Source: Methanosarcinales archaeon (lineage in GTDB: Archaea; Halobacteriota; Syntropharchaeia; Alkanophagales; Methanospirareceae). From it: a stretch of 30,801 nt of DNA. The position numbers and the translations under genes were made by a program. The stretch covers positions 1-30,801 of the forward strand of contig JAODGL010000034.1 in NCBI GenBank assembly GCA_025464585.1, given 5' to 3'. The stretch's first letter is position 1; each line of letters opens with the position of its first letter. The notes beneath the pieces were generated by a model, which saw nothing but the letters and a program-made list of their open reading frames with translations, was not told the DNA's origin and did not search any database. Below are positions 15,124 to 22,313 of this stretch, piece by piece.

Positions 15124-16638
15124 ATGAGCAAAAAAGCAAATCTGAAGGAACTCGTAGACCTCGATGAACTACAATCAATTCAGGACAGCTTCGCAAACAC
15201 CGTTGGCACTTCTTCTGTTATCTTCTCGCCAGAAGGAGAGCCCTTAACAGGATTCAGCAATCCCACCGGTTTTTGTTCCTTGATACAATCAACGGAGGAA
15301 GGAAGACGGCGCTGTTTTCATTCGTTCATGGCGATGAGCCGGAAGGCACTGGAGTTAAAAGAGCAAAAAATCCTCTATTGCTTCGTACATGGTGGTCATT
15401 TTGTCGCACCGATTATCATCAATGGCGAGCACAAAGGAACAATGTTCGCGGGTCAGTTTCTACCACAGAAGTTCTCCGAGGAGCAATTAACCGGGATCAG
15501 GCGAATAGCTGAGGAGATAAACATAGACCCGGAACTGCTAACAAAAGAAGCGAAGAGGATGCGAGTGGTAGATGAAGAGACGGTCTGGAATTATTCGAGT
15601 TTATTGTTTCAAATAGTGTGTGTAATTGCAAAGCTGGGAGCGCAAACGGAAGAACTGAATCGTGCTAAGGATGCACTGCAAAAGGCGCATGACAAATTGG
15701 AAATTCGCGTGCAGGAACGTACCGCGGAACTGGCAGAACGGAACAAAGAGCTCATGGAAGCGAACAGGAGGTTAGAGAAGCAATCGAAGGAGTTGAAGGA
15801 TATGCAACTTGCAACGCTGAACATAGCTGAGGACCTTGACGAGGCGAGAAGAGAAGCGGAGAAGGCAAAGAAGCAACTGGAGGAGATGGCTATAAAGCTT
15901 GAACGGTCGAATCGGGACTTGCAGGATTTCGCTTACATCGTCTCGCACGACCTGAAGGCGCCGGTTCGGAAAATTGCGATGTTTGGTGAACTGCTTGAGG
16001 AATCCTTAGCAGGTAAGCTGGACGAAGACGAGCAAGAGAACTTACAGTTCATGATTCAAGGTGCGAAACGGATGCAGGAACTGATTGACGCCCTGCTTAC
16101 ATATTCTCGTGTTCACACGAGAGGAAAGCCACCGGAGCGAGTGGACCTGAAAGGGATAGTAGAGGATTTGAAGGAGGTGGAACTGGCGATTCCGCTGGAA
16201 GAGAGCGGTGGAGAAATAGTGATAGAGGAGCCACTGCCTGCTGTGTATGCCGACCCTTCACAGATGCATCAGTTGTTGCAGAACCTGATAGCGAACGGAT
16301 TGAAGTATCATCGTGAGGGCGTTCCACCTGTGATTATAATTCGTGGCAAAGTGGAAGGGAGCATGGCACGAATCGAGGTTCAGGATAACGGAATAGGAAT
16401 TGAGAAGGAGTATCAAGACAGGATATTTGGAATGTTCCAGCGGCTTCATGCTGACAACGAGGGAACTGGAGTGGGACTCGCAGTGTGTAAACGAATTGTA
16501 GAACGGCATGGTGGGGGGATAGGTGTGGAGTCAACACCTGGCTGTGGTTCTACTTTCTGGTTCACGGTGCCGGTGGAAGAGAGGGGAGAGAAGAGAGGGG
16601 AGAGTGGAGATGAGAGAGATAAGAATGAAGAGGTTTGA
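15124..16638 (+). CDS. Histidine kinase with PocR sensory domain
   Basis: A 504-residue soluble sensor kinase. I prefer ATG 15124 over 15082, because the upstream part lies in intergenic repeat sequence. Residues about 8-185 form a PocR domain, a small-molecule (possibly hydrocarbon-type or redox) ligand domain, with the cysteines TGFCSLIQ, RRCFHSF and LYCFVHGG. Two-thirds of the coiled coil 190-265 is Glu/Arg-rich. The HisKA H-box is VSHDLKAP with H275. The ATPase domain shows N-box NLIANGLKYH, DNGIGIE and GTGVGLAV. All catalytic motifs are intact. The C-terminus ends in low-complexity Glu/Arg/Gly sequence encoded by purine repeats. It overlaps the next kinase gene. Confidence 0.85.
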   Translation: MSKKANLKELVDLDELQSIQDSFANTVGTSSVIFSPEGEPLTGFSNPTGFCSLIQSTEEGRRRCFHSFMAMSRKALELKEQKILYCFVHGGHFVAPIIINGEHKGTMFAGQFLPQKFSEEQLTGIRRIAEEINIDPELLTKEAKRMRVVDEETVWNYSSLLFQIVCVIAKLGAQTEELNRAKDALQKAHDKLEIRVQERTAELAERNKELMEANRRLEKQSKELKDMQLATLNIAEDLDEARREAEKAKKQLEEMAIKLERSNRDLQDFAYIVSHDLKAPVRKIAMFGELLEESLAGKLDEDEQENLQFMIQGAKRMQELIDALLTYSRVHTRGKPPERVDLKGIVEDLKEVELAIPLEESGGEIVIEEPLPAVYADPSQMHQLLQNLIANGLKYHREGVPPVIIIRGKVEGSMARIEVQDNGIGIEKEYQDRIFGMFQRLHADNEGTGVGLAVCKRIVERHGGGIGVESTPGCGSTFWFTVPVEERGEKRGESGDERDKNEEV

Positions 16639-18004
16639 AATTTTACTCCTTTCAATCTTTGTATGCCTTATTCTATCGCTTATCAGCGCCGCTTACGGTA
16701 TAGATATTCTCTATACACATCTGTTCTATTTACCAATCATATTGGCAGGCTTGTGGTATTACAGGAAAGCGGTTTATGTTGCGATTTTTCTCGGCTTGGT
16801 TCACATTATGACGACTTATTTCATGGTGCCAGGTGCTTTTGTTGCAGGAACGATATTAAGGTCAGCAGTTTTTGTAGTCGTGGCGTGTACCGTTGGGCTA
16901 ATTAATGAGGGTCGTGCGGAAAGGGAAGAAGAACTGAAGAAGGAGCGTATCTTTTCTGACGGTATAATCGCCACGGTTCCAGACTCATTGCTCGTTTTGG
17001 GTAAGGATATGAAGATAAAGACAGCAAATCATGCTTTTTATCTGATGTTTCATACAAATCAGCTCAGGACCATAGGGCATGGCATAGGAGAGGTATTTGG
17101 CGGGTGCGGCGAGGGAGTCATCGCAAAACTGAGTGAAATAATGGTGGATAAGAATAAAAAGGAGGATGAATTTAACATCAATGACGGTGAACGGCTGTTT
17201 AACATCAGAGCGAGAAGGATTAGTGATGCAGAAGAACTGGTAATAATAGCTGATATTACGGAGCGCAGGCGTGCGGAAGAGGAGCTTGAGCGGAGGAACA
17301 AAGAATTGCGAGAACTCGTTTATATCACTTCACATCATTTGCAGGAGTCCACACGGAAGATGTTCACCTTTAGCAATATGCTCCTCCACTCCATTGGTGA
17401 TAAGATAAATAGAGATTCATGGGAGAACCTCCAGTTCGTGGTTGACGGCGCAAATAAGATGCATGCGCTGGTGAATGACCTGATTCTGTATTCAAAGGTA
17501 ATCATGCATAAAGGTAATAAGAGGGAACAGGTTGATTTGAACGAGTCAATAGAAGAACTGAGCAATAAGGAACTCGCTCCTTTGCTTAACGCCACGCATG
17601 GACTCATTAGAGTGCCCGAACCACTGCTTCCCGTTCAGGGTGATCCCAAACAGGTGCGGTTGCTCATGCTGAACCTGATTACTAACGGGTTGAAGTTCCA
17701 TCGTGCGGGTACAACACCTGAAGTCACCATTCGGAGTTCACGCCGTGACGATAGTTCTGTTCGTGTAAGCGTGGAAGATAACGGAATGGGGGTCTCGAGA
17801 GAATATTACGATAGAATATTCGGGTTGTTTCATCGGCTTCCGTCATCTAAGGATACGGATGGCACTGGAGTCGGGCTGGCAATCTGTAAGAAGATAGTGG
17901 AGCAGTATGGCGGTGAGATAGGCGTGGAGTCAACGCCTGGCTGTGGTTCTACTTTCTGGTTTACGATGCCGGGGGAGAGATGGGAGATGGGAGATGGGAG
18001 ATAA
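16610..18004 (+). CDS. Membrane PAS histidine kinase with degenerate H-box
   Basis: A 464-residue protein from ATG 16610; ATG 16625 is an alternative. About four hydrophobic segments fill residues 5-100 (FEILLLSIFVCLILSL, LFYLPIILAGLWYY and onward). A PAS domain follows (about 110-220; VPDSLLVLGKDMKIKTANHA), then HisKA and an ATPase domain. The ATPase motifs are complete: NLITNGLKFH, DNGMGVS and GTGVGLAI. The H-box reads TSHHLQEST: H242 is present, but the following Asp/Glu is His243 and the usual Pro is Ser. Autophosphorylation may be weak or depend on a partner. The last residues, RWEMGDGR, come from GGGAGAT repeats. The gene overlaps the PocR kinase by 29 bp. Confidence 0.82.
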   Translation: MREIRMKRFEILLLSIFVCLILSLISAAYGIDILYTHLFYLPIILAGLWYYRKAVYVAIFLGLVHIMTTYFMVPGAFVAGTILRSAVFVVVACTVGLINEGRAEREEELKKERIFSDGIIATVPDSLLVLGKDMKIKTANHAFYLMFHTNQLRTIGHGIGEVFGGCGEGVIAKLSEIMVDKNKKEDEFNINDGERLFNIRARRISDAEELVIIADITERRRAEEELERRNKELRELVYITSHHLQESTRKMFTFSNMLLHSIGDKINRDSWENLQFVVDGANKMHALVNDLILYSKVIMHKGNKREQVDLNESIEELSNKELAPLLNATHGLIRVPEPLLPVQGDPKQVRLLMLNLITNGLKFHRAGTTPEVTIRSSRRDDSSVRVSVEDNGMGVSREYYDRIFGLFHRLPSSKDTDGTGVGLAICKKIVEQYGGEIGVESTPGCGSTFWFTMPGERWEMGDGR

Positions 18005-18026
18005 GGAAGATACTTATAGGAGGTGC

Positions 18027-18107
18027 ATGAAAATGGGAGAAATTGAAGAGGTTTTGGTCTGTGCAAAAGCACCACCGCTCCTTTCTCCCTTCTCCCTTCT
18101 ACCGTAA
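18027..18107 (+). CDS. Possible 26-residue peptide
   Basis: ATAGGAGGTG at 18016-18025 is a perfect Shine-Dalgarno just before an ATG at 18027. The frame encodes MKMGEIEEVLVCAK followed by a Pro/Leu/Ser-rich tail made by TCTCCCT repeats, and stops at TAA 18105. It lies between the membrane kinase and the receiver gene. It may be a real small protein, a leader peptide, or the truncated start of a lost gene interrupted by low-complexity repeats. Confidence 0.3.
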   Translation: MKMGEIEEVLVCAKAPPLLSPFSLLP

Positions 18108-18122
18108 ACGGAGGTATAAAAA

Positions 18123-18566
18123 ATGGAAAGAATAAATCCTGTGGTAATATTGTTGGTAGAGGACGACCCTGGAGACCAGAAACTGGTGAAAGTCTCCTTG
18201 AAGAGGCAGCGCATAGCGAACGAACTACATGTGGTGAGTAGTGGAGAGGAGGCGCTGGATTTCTTACACCGGCGTGGTAAGTACAGCGCAGGTGTGCCCA
18301 GACCAGACCTGATTCTCCTGGACCTGAACATGCCGGGTATGGGCGGTAAAGAGTTCCTGCGCAGAATAAAGAGTGAACCGAGCTTGAAGACGATTCCGGT
18401 GGTCATCCTTACCACATCTGATTCGGAAGAGGATATCATAGATAGCTACCACCTGCAAGCCGCGGGCTATGTGAAGAAGCCTGTGGACCTGGAGAATTTC
18501 AAGCACGTGATGAACGAGGTGGGCGAATACTGGTTTGTAATATGCAAATTGCCCAAAAAGGAGTGA
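18123..18566 (+). CDS. Stand-alone receiver (Rcp1-like response regulator)
   Basis: A 147-residue protein that is essentially a single receiver domain. The acidic cluster is EDD at 13-15, the predicted phosphoacceptor is D67 in LLDLNMPG, the switch Thr is in ILTTSD, and the conserved Lys is in YVKKPVD. The long loop after helix 2 (HRRGKYSAGVPRPDLI) is typical of Rcp1-type regulators paired with phytochrome- or PAS-type kinases. There is no output domain, so it acts by binding a partner or as a phosphate relay between the kinases on either side. ACGGAGGT lies upstream at 18108-18115, and the hybrid gene follows by 11 bp. Confidence 0.9.
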   Translation: MERINPVVILLVEDDPGDQKLVKVSLKRQRIANELHVVSSGEEALDFLHRRGKYSAGVPRPDLILLDLNMPGMGGKEFLRRIKSEPSLKTIPVVILTTSDSEEDIIDSYHLQAAGYVKKPVDLENFKHVMNEVGEYWFVICKLPKKE

Positions 18567-18576
18567 TAGATAAAAG

Positions 18577-20064
18577 ATGAAAAACGAATTGGAAGCGAGC
18601 CAGCCACTGAAGATTCTACTATGTGATGACGACCCCGCATTCAGGAAATTGGTGCGCACATATCTCCACAAGGATACAGAGGGGAGATACAAGTTGATGG
18701 AAGCTGGGAATATGGATGAGATACGGCGTGCGCTGAAAGAAAGACCAGACATCATCTTCATGGATATTCTTATGCCCGATAAATCAGGTATGGAATGGCT
18801 CCAGGAGATTGTTCAGGGAAAAATTGCACCTGTGGTCATGCTTACCGGGTTTGGAAGCGAAGAGATTGCGGTTCAGTCCATCCGTGAAGGTGCAATTGAC
18901 TACATTCCGAAGGACCATCTCACAAAGGACAGGCTATGGGGAACAATAAAAGTAACACTTGAAACATGGAAGCGAATGCAAGCGGAGGATGCGTTATCGG
19001 AGAGCGAAAAGCGATACCAGGTCCTATTTGAACATGCAAAAGATGGAATTTTCATAGAGGACTTAACAGGGCAAATTATCGAGGTTAATCCGAAGGCTTG
19101 CGAGATGCTCGGTTACACCTCCGATGAATTAACCAATCTCAACGTGAAAGACATTGTACCACCGGAGATTGCTTCTCGCCACTCTGAATTCGTCCAGCAG
19201 ATACAAAAAACCGGACATATATTTACACAGGTTGAAAACGTGCGAAAAGATGGAACACGAATTGCCTTAGAGATGAGTGGGACAATCGTGGAAGTTGGAG
19301 GAAAGCCATGCGTGGTCGTCATTGCTCGTGACGTCACCGAACGTAAGCAGATAGAAGAGGAACGAGTGCGGCTTCTCAAAGAGCTTGAAAAGAAGAACAC
19401 CGAGATGGAGAATTTCACCTACACGGTCTCTCATGACCTGAGGGCGCCACTTGTTACCGTTCAGGGTTTTGTTGGCATGCTTCGACAGGATTTAGAGAGG
19501 CATGAAATGGAAAAAGTGGAAAGCGATTTGAAACGGATAGAAGATGCAGTTACAAAAATGGAGCTCCTTTTAACCGATACGCTTGAACTCTCTCGAATCG
19601 GGCGTGTAGCGAATCCACCAGAAGAAGTACCTTTTGCCGAAATTGCTCAAGAAGCTCTTAAGCAAACCGCGAGTGAACTAAAATCGAGCAGGGTTAAAGT
19701 TTCCGTGGCTGAGGACTTCCCTGCCGTTCACGTGGACCGCGTGAGGATAGTGGAGGCACTCGTGAATCTAATAACAAACAGTATAAATTACATGGGTGAG
19801 AATCCTCAGCCAGGGATAGAGATTGGGTATCGCGTGGACGAAGGTAAAACCGTATTCTTTGTCCGTGATAATGGTATTGGAATAGACCCGAGCCAGCACG
19901 AGAAGGTATTCAGGCTTTTCTATAAGGTGGACAATCGCGGCAAGGGAACTGGTGCCGGGTTAGCTATCGTGAAACGGATAATAGAGGTGCATGGAGGTCG
20001 TATATGGATAGAATCGGAGAAAGGAAAGGGATGCACGGTTTGTTTTACGTTGCCGGTTGTCTGA
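18577..20064 (+). CDS. Hybrid receiver-PAS-histidine kinase
   Basis: A 495-residue soluble kinase. An N-terminal receiver (12-130) has DDD at 17-19, phosphoacceptor D63 in FMDILMP, T-G in MLTGFG and K in YIPKDH. A PAS domain covers about 148-262 (GIFIEDLTGQIIEVNPKA, ending DVTERK). A short coiled coil leads to HisKA with H286 in VSHDLRAP. The ATPase domain has NLITNSINYM, DNGIGID and GTGAGLAI. All key residues are intact. An N-terminal receiver before the sensor and kinase modules suggests its activity is gated by an upstream kinase, likely one of those in this cluster. AAGGAG at 18558 is the probable ribosome site. It converges on the minus-strand gene with 6 bp between stops. Confidence 0.9.
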   Translation: MKNELEASQPLKILLCDDDPAFRKLVRTYLHKDTEGRYKLMEAGNMDEIRRALKERPDIIFMDILMPDKSGMEWLQEIVQGKIAPVVMLTGFGSEEIAVQSIREGAIDYIPKDHLTKDRLWGTIKVTLETWKRMQAEDALSESEKRYQVLFEHAKDGIFIEDLTGQIIEVNPKACEMLGYTSDELTNLNVKDIVPPEIASRHSEFVQQIQKTGHIFTQVENVRKDGTRIALEMSGTIVEVGGKPCVVVIARDVTERKQIEEERVRLLKELEKKNTEMENFTYTVSHDLRAPLVTVQGFVGMLRQDLERHEMEKVESDLKRIEDAVTKMELLLTDTLELSRIGRVANPPEEVPFAEIAQEALKQTASELKSSRVKVSVAEDFPAVHVDRVRIVEALVNLITNSINYMGENPQPGIEIGYRVDEGKTVFFVRDNGIGIDPSQHEKVFRLFYKVDNRGKGTGAGLAIVKRIIEVHGGRIWIESEKGKGCTVCFTLPVV

Positions 20065-20070
20065 ACGAGT

Positions 20071-20352
20071 TCAAAAATCCTCTCGCATCTCTCTTCTCAT
20101 AAGTACTAACCATACCATATTTGTTACGAAAGAGCCCATCACCATCGAACAAATGACTACTCCGAGGGATGACCAGCCAGAAGCGGAGAGAGCGAAGATA
20201 AAAAGGATGAGGATCAGCTCGCATAGCCCCACAAGAGCTGCAATCCGCTGTGCAGAAATGATATGTCTCATTCTCTGTTTATAAGTCAGCTCTCTGAGGT
20301 GGTCAACAACAATCTTAAATGCTCTTCCTTTTGTTATCCGCTCCATGCTCAT
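20071..20352 (-). CDS. Small two-helix membrane protein
   Basis: A 93-residue protein of unknown function. I chose the ATG at 20352 because a TATA-like element lies about 25 bp upstream with no Shine-Dalgarno, the leaderless layout; upstream in-frame codons are AT-rich intergenic sequence. The N-terminal 45 residues are basic and soluble (RITKGRAFKIVVDHLREL). Two hydrophobic helices follow: IAALVGLCELILILFIFAL and LGVVICSMVMGSFVTNMVWL, ending in a basic RREMREDF tail. It converges on the hybrid kinase and is divergent from the surface-protein operon. It could be a membrane partner of the signalling proteins, but nothing beyond position supports that. Confidence 0.65.
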   Translation of the reverse strand: MSMERITKGRAFKIVVDHLRELTYKQRMRHIISAQRIAALVGLCELILILFIFALSASGWSSLGVVICSMVMGSFVTNMVWLVLMRREMREDF

Positions 20353-20371
20353 CAAAGTAAAATTAACCTGG

Positions 20372-20383
20372 ATATTATTTAAA
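20372..20383 (-). promoter_or_regulatory. TATA box for the small membrane protein
   Basis: On the minus strand this reads TTTAAATAATAT, 20-31 bp upstream of the ATG at 20352. It indicates a leaderless transcript and decides the start. Confidence 0.55.
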
Positions 20384-20463
20384 GCTTTTTTGAGGTTGTA
20401 ATTTTTTTTCAAATATTTAGATTTTTTTTCAATACTTGATATAATTATTAAACTTAACAATGG

Positions 20464-20500
20464 TTATTTATAGAATTATAACAACCTAATATAAGGAGGT
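20464..20500 (+). promoter_or_regulatory. TATA box and Shine-Dalgarno of the surface-protein operon
   Basis: TTATTTATAG at about 20464-20473 and AAGGAGGT at 20493-20500, 9 bp before the ATG at 20510. Transcription would start near 20495, leaving a short leader. Confidence 0.5.
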
Positions 20501-20509
20501 AAGATAAAA

Positions 20510-21469
20510 ATGAAAAAAGCAATCGCAATGTTACTGGCAGTGCTAATAGTTAGTTCCGCGCTTATAGTTTTTGCTATCGCACCAGCGAGTTCTGAAGATA
20601 CACACGGAGAAGTTGCTACGAATTTTCCTCCAACAATCCAATATGAGACTGACGCAGGCAGCACATATAGAGATTATACGGGGTATAGCAACGACCCAAA
20701 ATACAGGTACACCTGGGAAGGCGATATCATACAACTGAAGGTGGGGGTGACAGATGAGAATGGATTGGGTGACATTGAGACGGTCGAGCTTTATATTAAT
20801 GGTCTTAGTAGAGATTGCACAGTCACCAATGAGACTATCAGTAACACATCCGCATATTACACGCTGACTTACACCGTTCAAAACACAAGTTTGGTTCATG
20901 GAGAGCAATTACTAAAGGTAAAAGTAACAGACAAAAGCGGGGCATGCAACGATACAGGTACAGAAATAGATACGGTGTGGTTCAATCCAGTAGTTTCTAT
21001 TTGTGCGAGTGGAAGTATAAGGTATCTCCCCGGGGATCCTGGAAATATAAACCAGTCTGAAGAGGCGATTAACAGCACGTTTGATTGTGGTTCGCCTGTT
21101 TACGGCAGCGACCGCAACGTGTGTATAGACAATACCTGTCTCGAGGATGACGAGCGCGCAGATTATAACTGGACGATGCGAGTGAAAAATGCAGCGGAGG
21201 GTAATGTTTTCCTTGAGCTGAATGTCTCTGGCACGGACATGACCGGTGACACTAAGGGCGGGATAATACCTGTGACCAACCAGCATTTCTACATGAATAG
21301 CAGCAGAGGTACAACAAAGGGCGATACGGCATTGACAGAGACACCAAAACCCGTGGTAACTGGACTGCGACCGGATGAGTACTGCTACTTCGACTTCTAC
21401 CTGAAGTATCCAGCGGTGCCAAAGGACACATATAGTGGAGAGATAAATCTCGCGGCGGGACAAATATAG
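20510..21469 (+). CDS. Secreted beta-rich surface protein
   Basis: A 319-residue exported protein without a recognised family. The N-terminus has a Sec-type signal peptide (basic MKKA, hydrophobic core to about residue 24, then APASSE). Residues about 45-160 look Ig- or cadherin-like (DIIQLKVGVTDENGLGDIE, ELYINGL), as in proteins built from extracellular beta-sandwich repeats. A second part (160-319) has several cysteines (CASGSI, FDCGSP, CIDNTCLEDDE), suggesting disulfides, and many N-x-T/S sequons. No C-terminal anchor is visible, so it is either released or held by the two anchored neighbours. It is the first gene of a three-gene operon. Confidence 0.75.
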   Translation: MKKAIAMLLAVLIVSSALIVFAIAPASSEDTHGEVATNFPPTIQYETDAGSTYRDYTGYSNDPKYRYTWEGDIIQLKVGVTDENGLGDIETVELYINGLSRDCTVTNETISNTSAYYTLTYTVQNTSLVHGEQLLKVKVTDKSGACNDTGTEIDTVWFNPVVSICASGSIRYLPGDPGNINQSEEAINSTFDCGSPVYGSDRNVCIDNTCLEDDERADYNWTMRVKNAAEGNVFLELNVSGTDMTGDTKGGIIPVTNQHFYMNSSRGTTKGDTALTETPKPVVTGLRPDEYCYFDFYLKYPAVPKDTYSGEINLAAGQI

Positions 21470-21495
21470 CTAAAGTGAGAGGAGAAAAAGAGAAA

Positions 21496-22293
21496 ATGAG
21501 GAATAGAATCAAAATAATGACCACAATAGGTGCTATTGCTGCCCTATTATTTATTTTTTCGCTGGCATTGCCAGTAGCAAGTGCGATCTCAGCCGGTGTG
21601 AACCCGCCAAAATTCACTATTAAAGCTGAGTATCTTCAAGTGAATAGAAGTATCTGGATATTGAATTCCGGAGATAAACAAGTCACAGTTAATTTTACAG
21701 GTGAAGTAGAAGGAGTAGAATTAGAATTTGAAGCGAATGATTTCACACTTTCTCCGGGAGAAGAAGATGAAGTTCGTATAACATTCAAAATAGCAAACCG
21801 AGGTTATTATAGGGGTGAAATAGTAGTGAAATTCTCCGAGGTTGCTGGAAAAGGTCAAATAGCATCGAGTATAACCTTTCCATGCCCCGTGGCAATAGAT
21901 GCAAAAGATGCCATTACTGCCCCACCTACCATCACGTCCACGCCTGCTCCTACGCCCACTCCTTCACCGACGAGCAGTCCAAATCCGACTCCAACCCCGA
22001 CATCTTCTTATTCATCTACGTCAACATCAACCCCCACCCCAACGCCTACTCCTTCACCTACTCCAACCCCGCCCCAATCGTCAACAAGTAGGGCAGATTC
22101 AACAACTCCTTTACCCGCAAACGAAACGAATGCAAATGTAACTACCAATACTAATTCTTCTACATCCGCATCTGCATCAGGGTTGAAGATAGGAGTAAAA
22201 GGCACTTTTAATCCGCTTGTCGGTGTTCTGATTGGAATGGGCGCAGGTATTGCAACTCTATTCTTAAGTGCTAAATTGCAACGGAAGAAGTAG
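21496..22293 (+). CDS. Membrane-anchored surface protein with Pro/Thr stalk
   Basis: A 265-residue exported protein; I chose ATG 21496, which has GAGAGGAG 11 bp upstream, over the in-frame GTG at 21475. A signal peptide covers about residues 1-32. An Ig-like beta domain (about 35-135) contains RSIWILNSGDKQVTVNF and LSPGEEDEVRITFKIA, resembling archaeal surface proteins with a conserved-domain-rich ectodomain. A stalk of about 85 residues rich in Pro, Thr and Ser (PTPTPSPT repeats) follows. A final membrane helix (NPLVGVLIGMGAGIATLFL) ends in a short basic tail. This layout fits a cell-surface protein reaching through the S-layer. Function is not known. Confidence 0.78.
   Translation: MRNRIKIMTTIGAIAALLFIFSLALPVASAISAGVNPPKFTIKAEYLQVNRSIWILNSGDKQVTVNFTGEVEGVELEFEANDFTLSPGEEDEVRITFKIANRGYYRGEIVVKFSEVAGKGQIASSITFPCPVAIDAKDAITAPPTITSTPAPTPTPSPTSSPNPTPTPTSSYSSTSTSTPTPTPTPSPTPTPPQSSTSRADSTTPLPANETNANVTTNTNSSTSASASGLKIGVKGTFNPLVGVLIGMGAGIATLFLSAKLQRKK
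21935..22105 (+). repeat. Pro/Thr/Ser stalk-coding low-complexity repeat
   Basis: CCNACN codon runs encode PTPTPSPTSSPNPTPTP and further units. The reading frames on both strands stay open here only because of the base composition. Confidence 0.7.
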
Positions 22294-22313
22294 ATGTAAG
22301 GGGCGAGAAGGAC

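Noticed and set aside
21882..22141. Two + strand frames inside the Pro/Thr stalk
   Set aside because: Low-complexity CCNACN DNA stays open in several frames; only the membrane-protein frame has a signal peptide and anchor.
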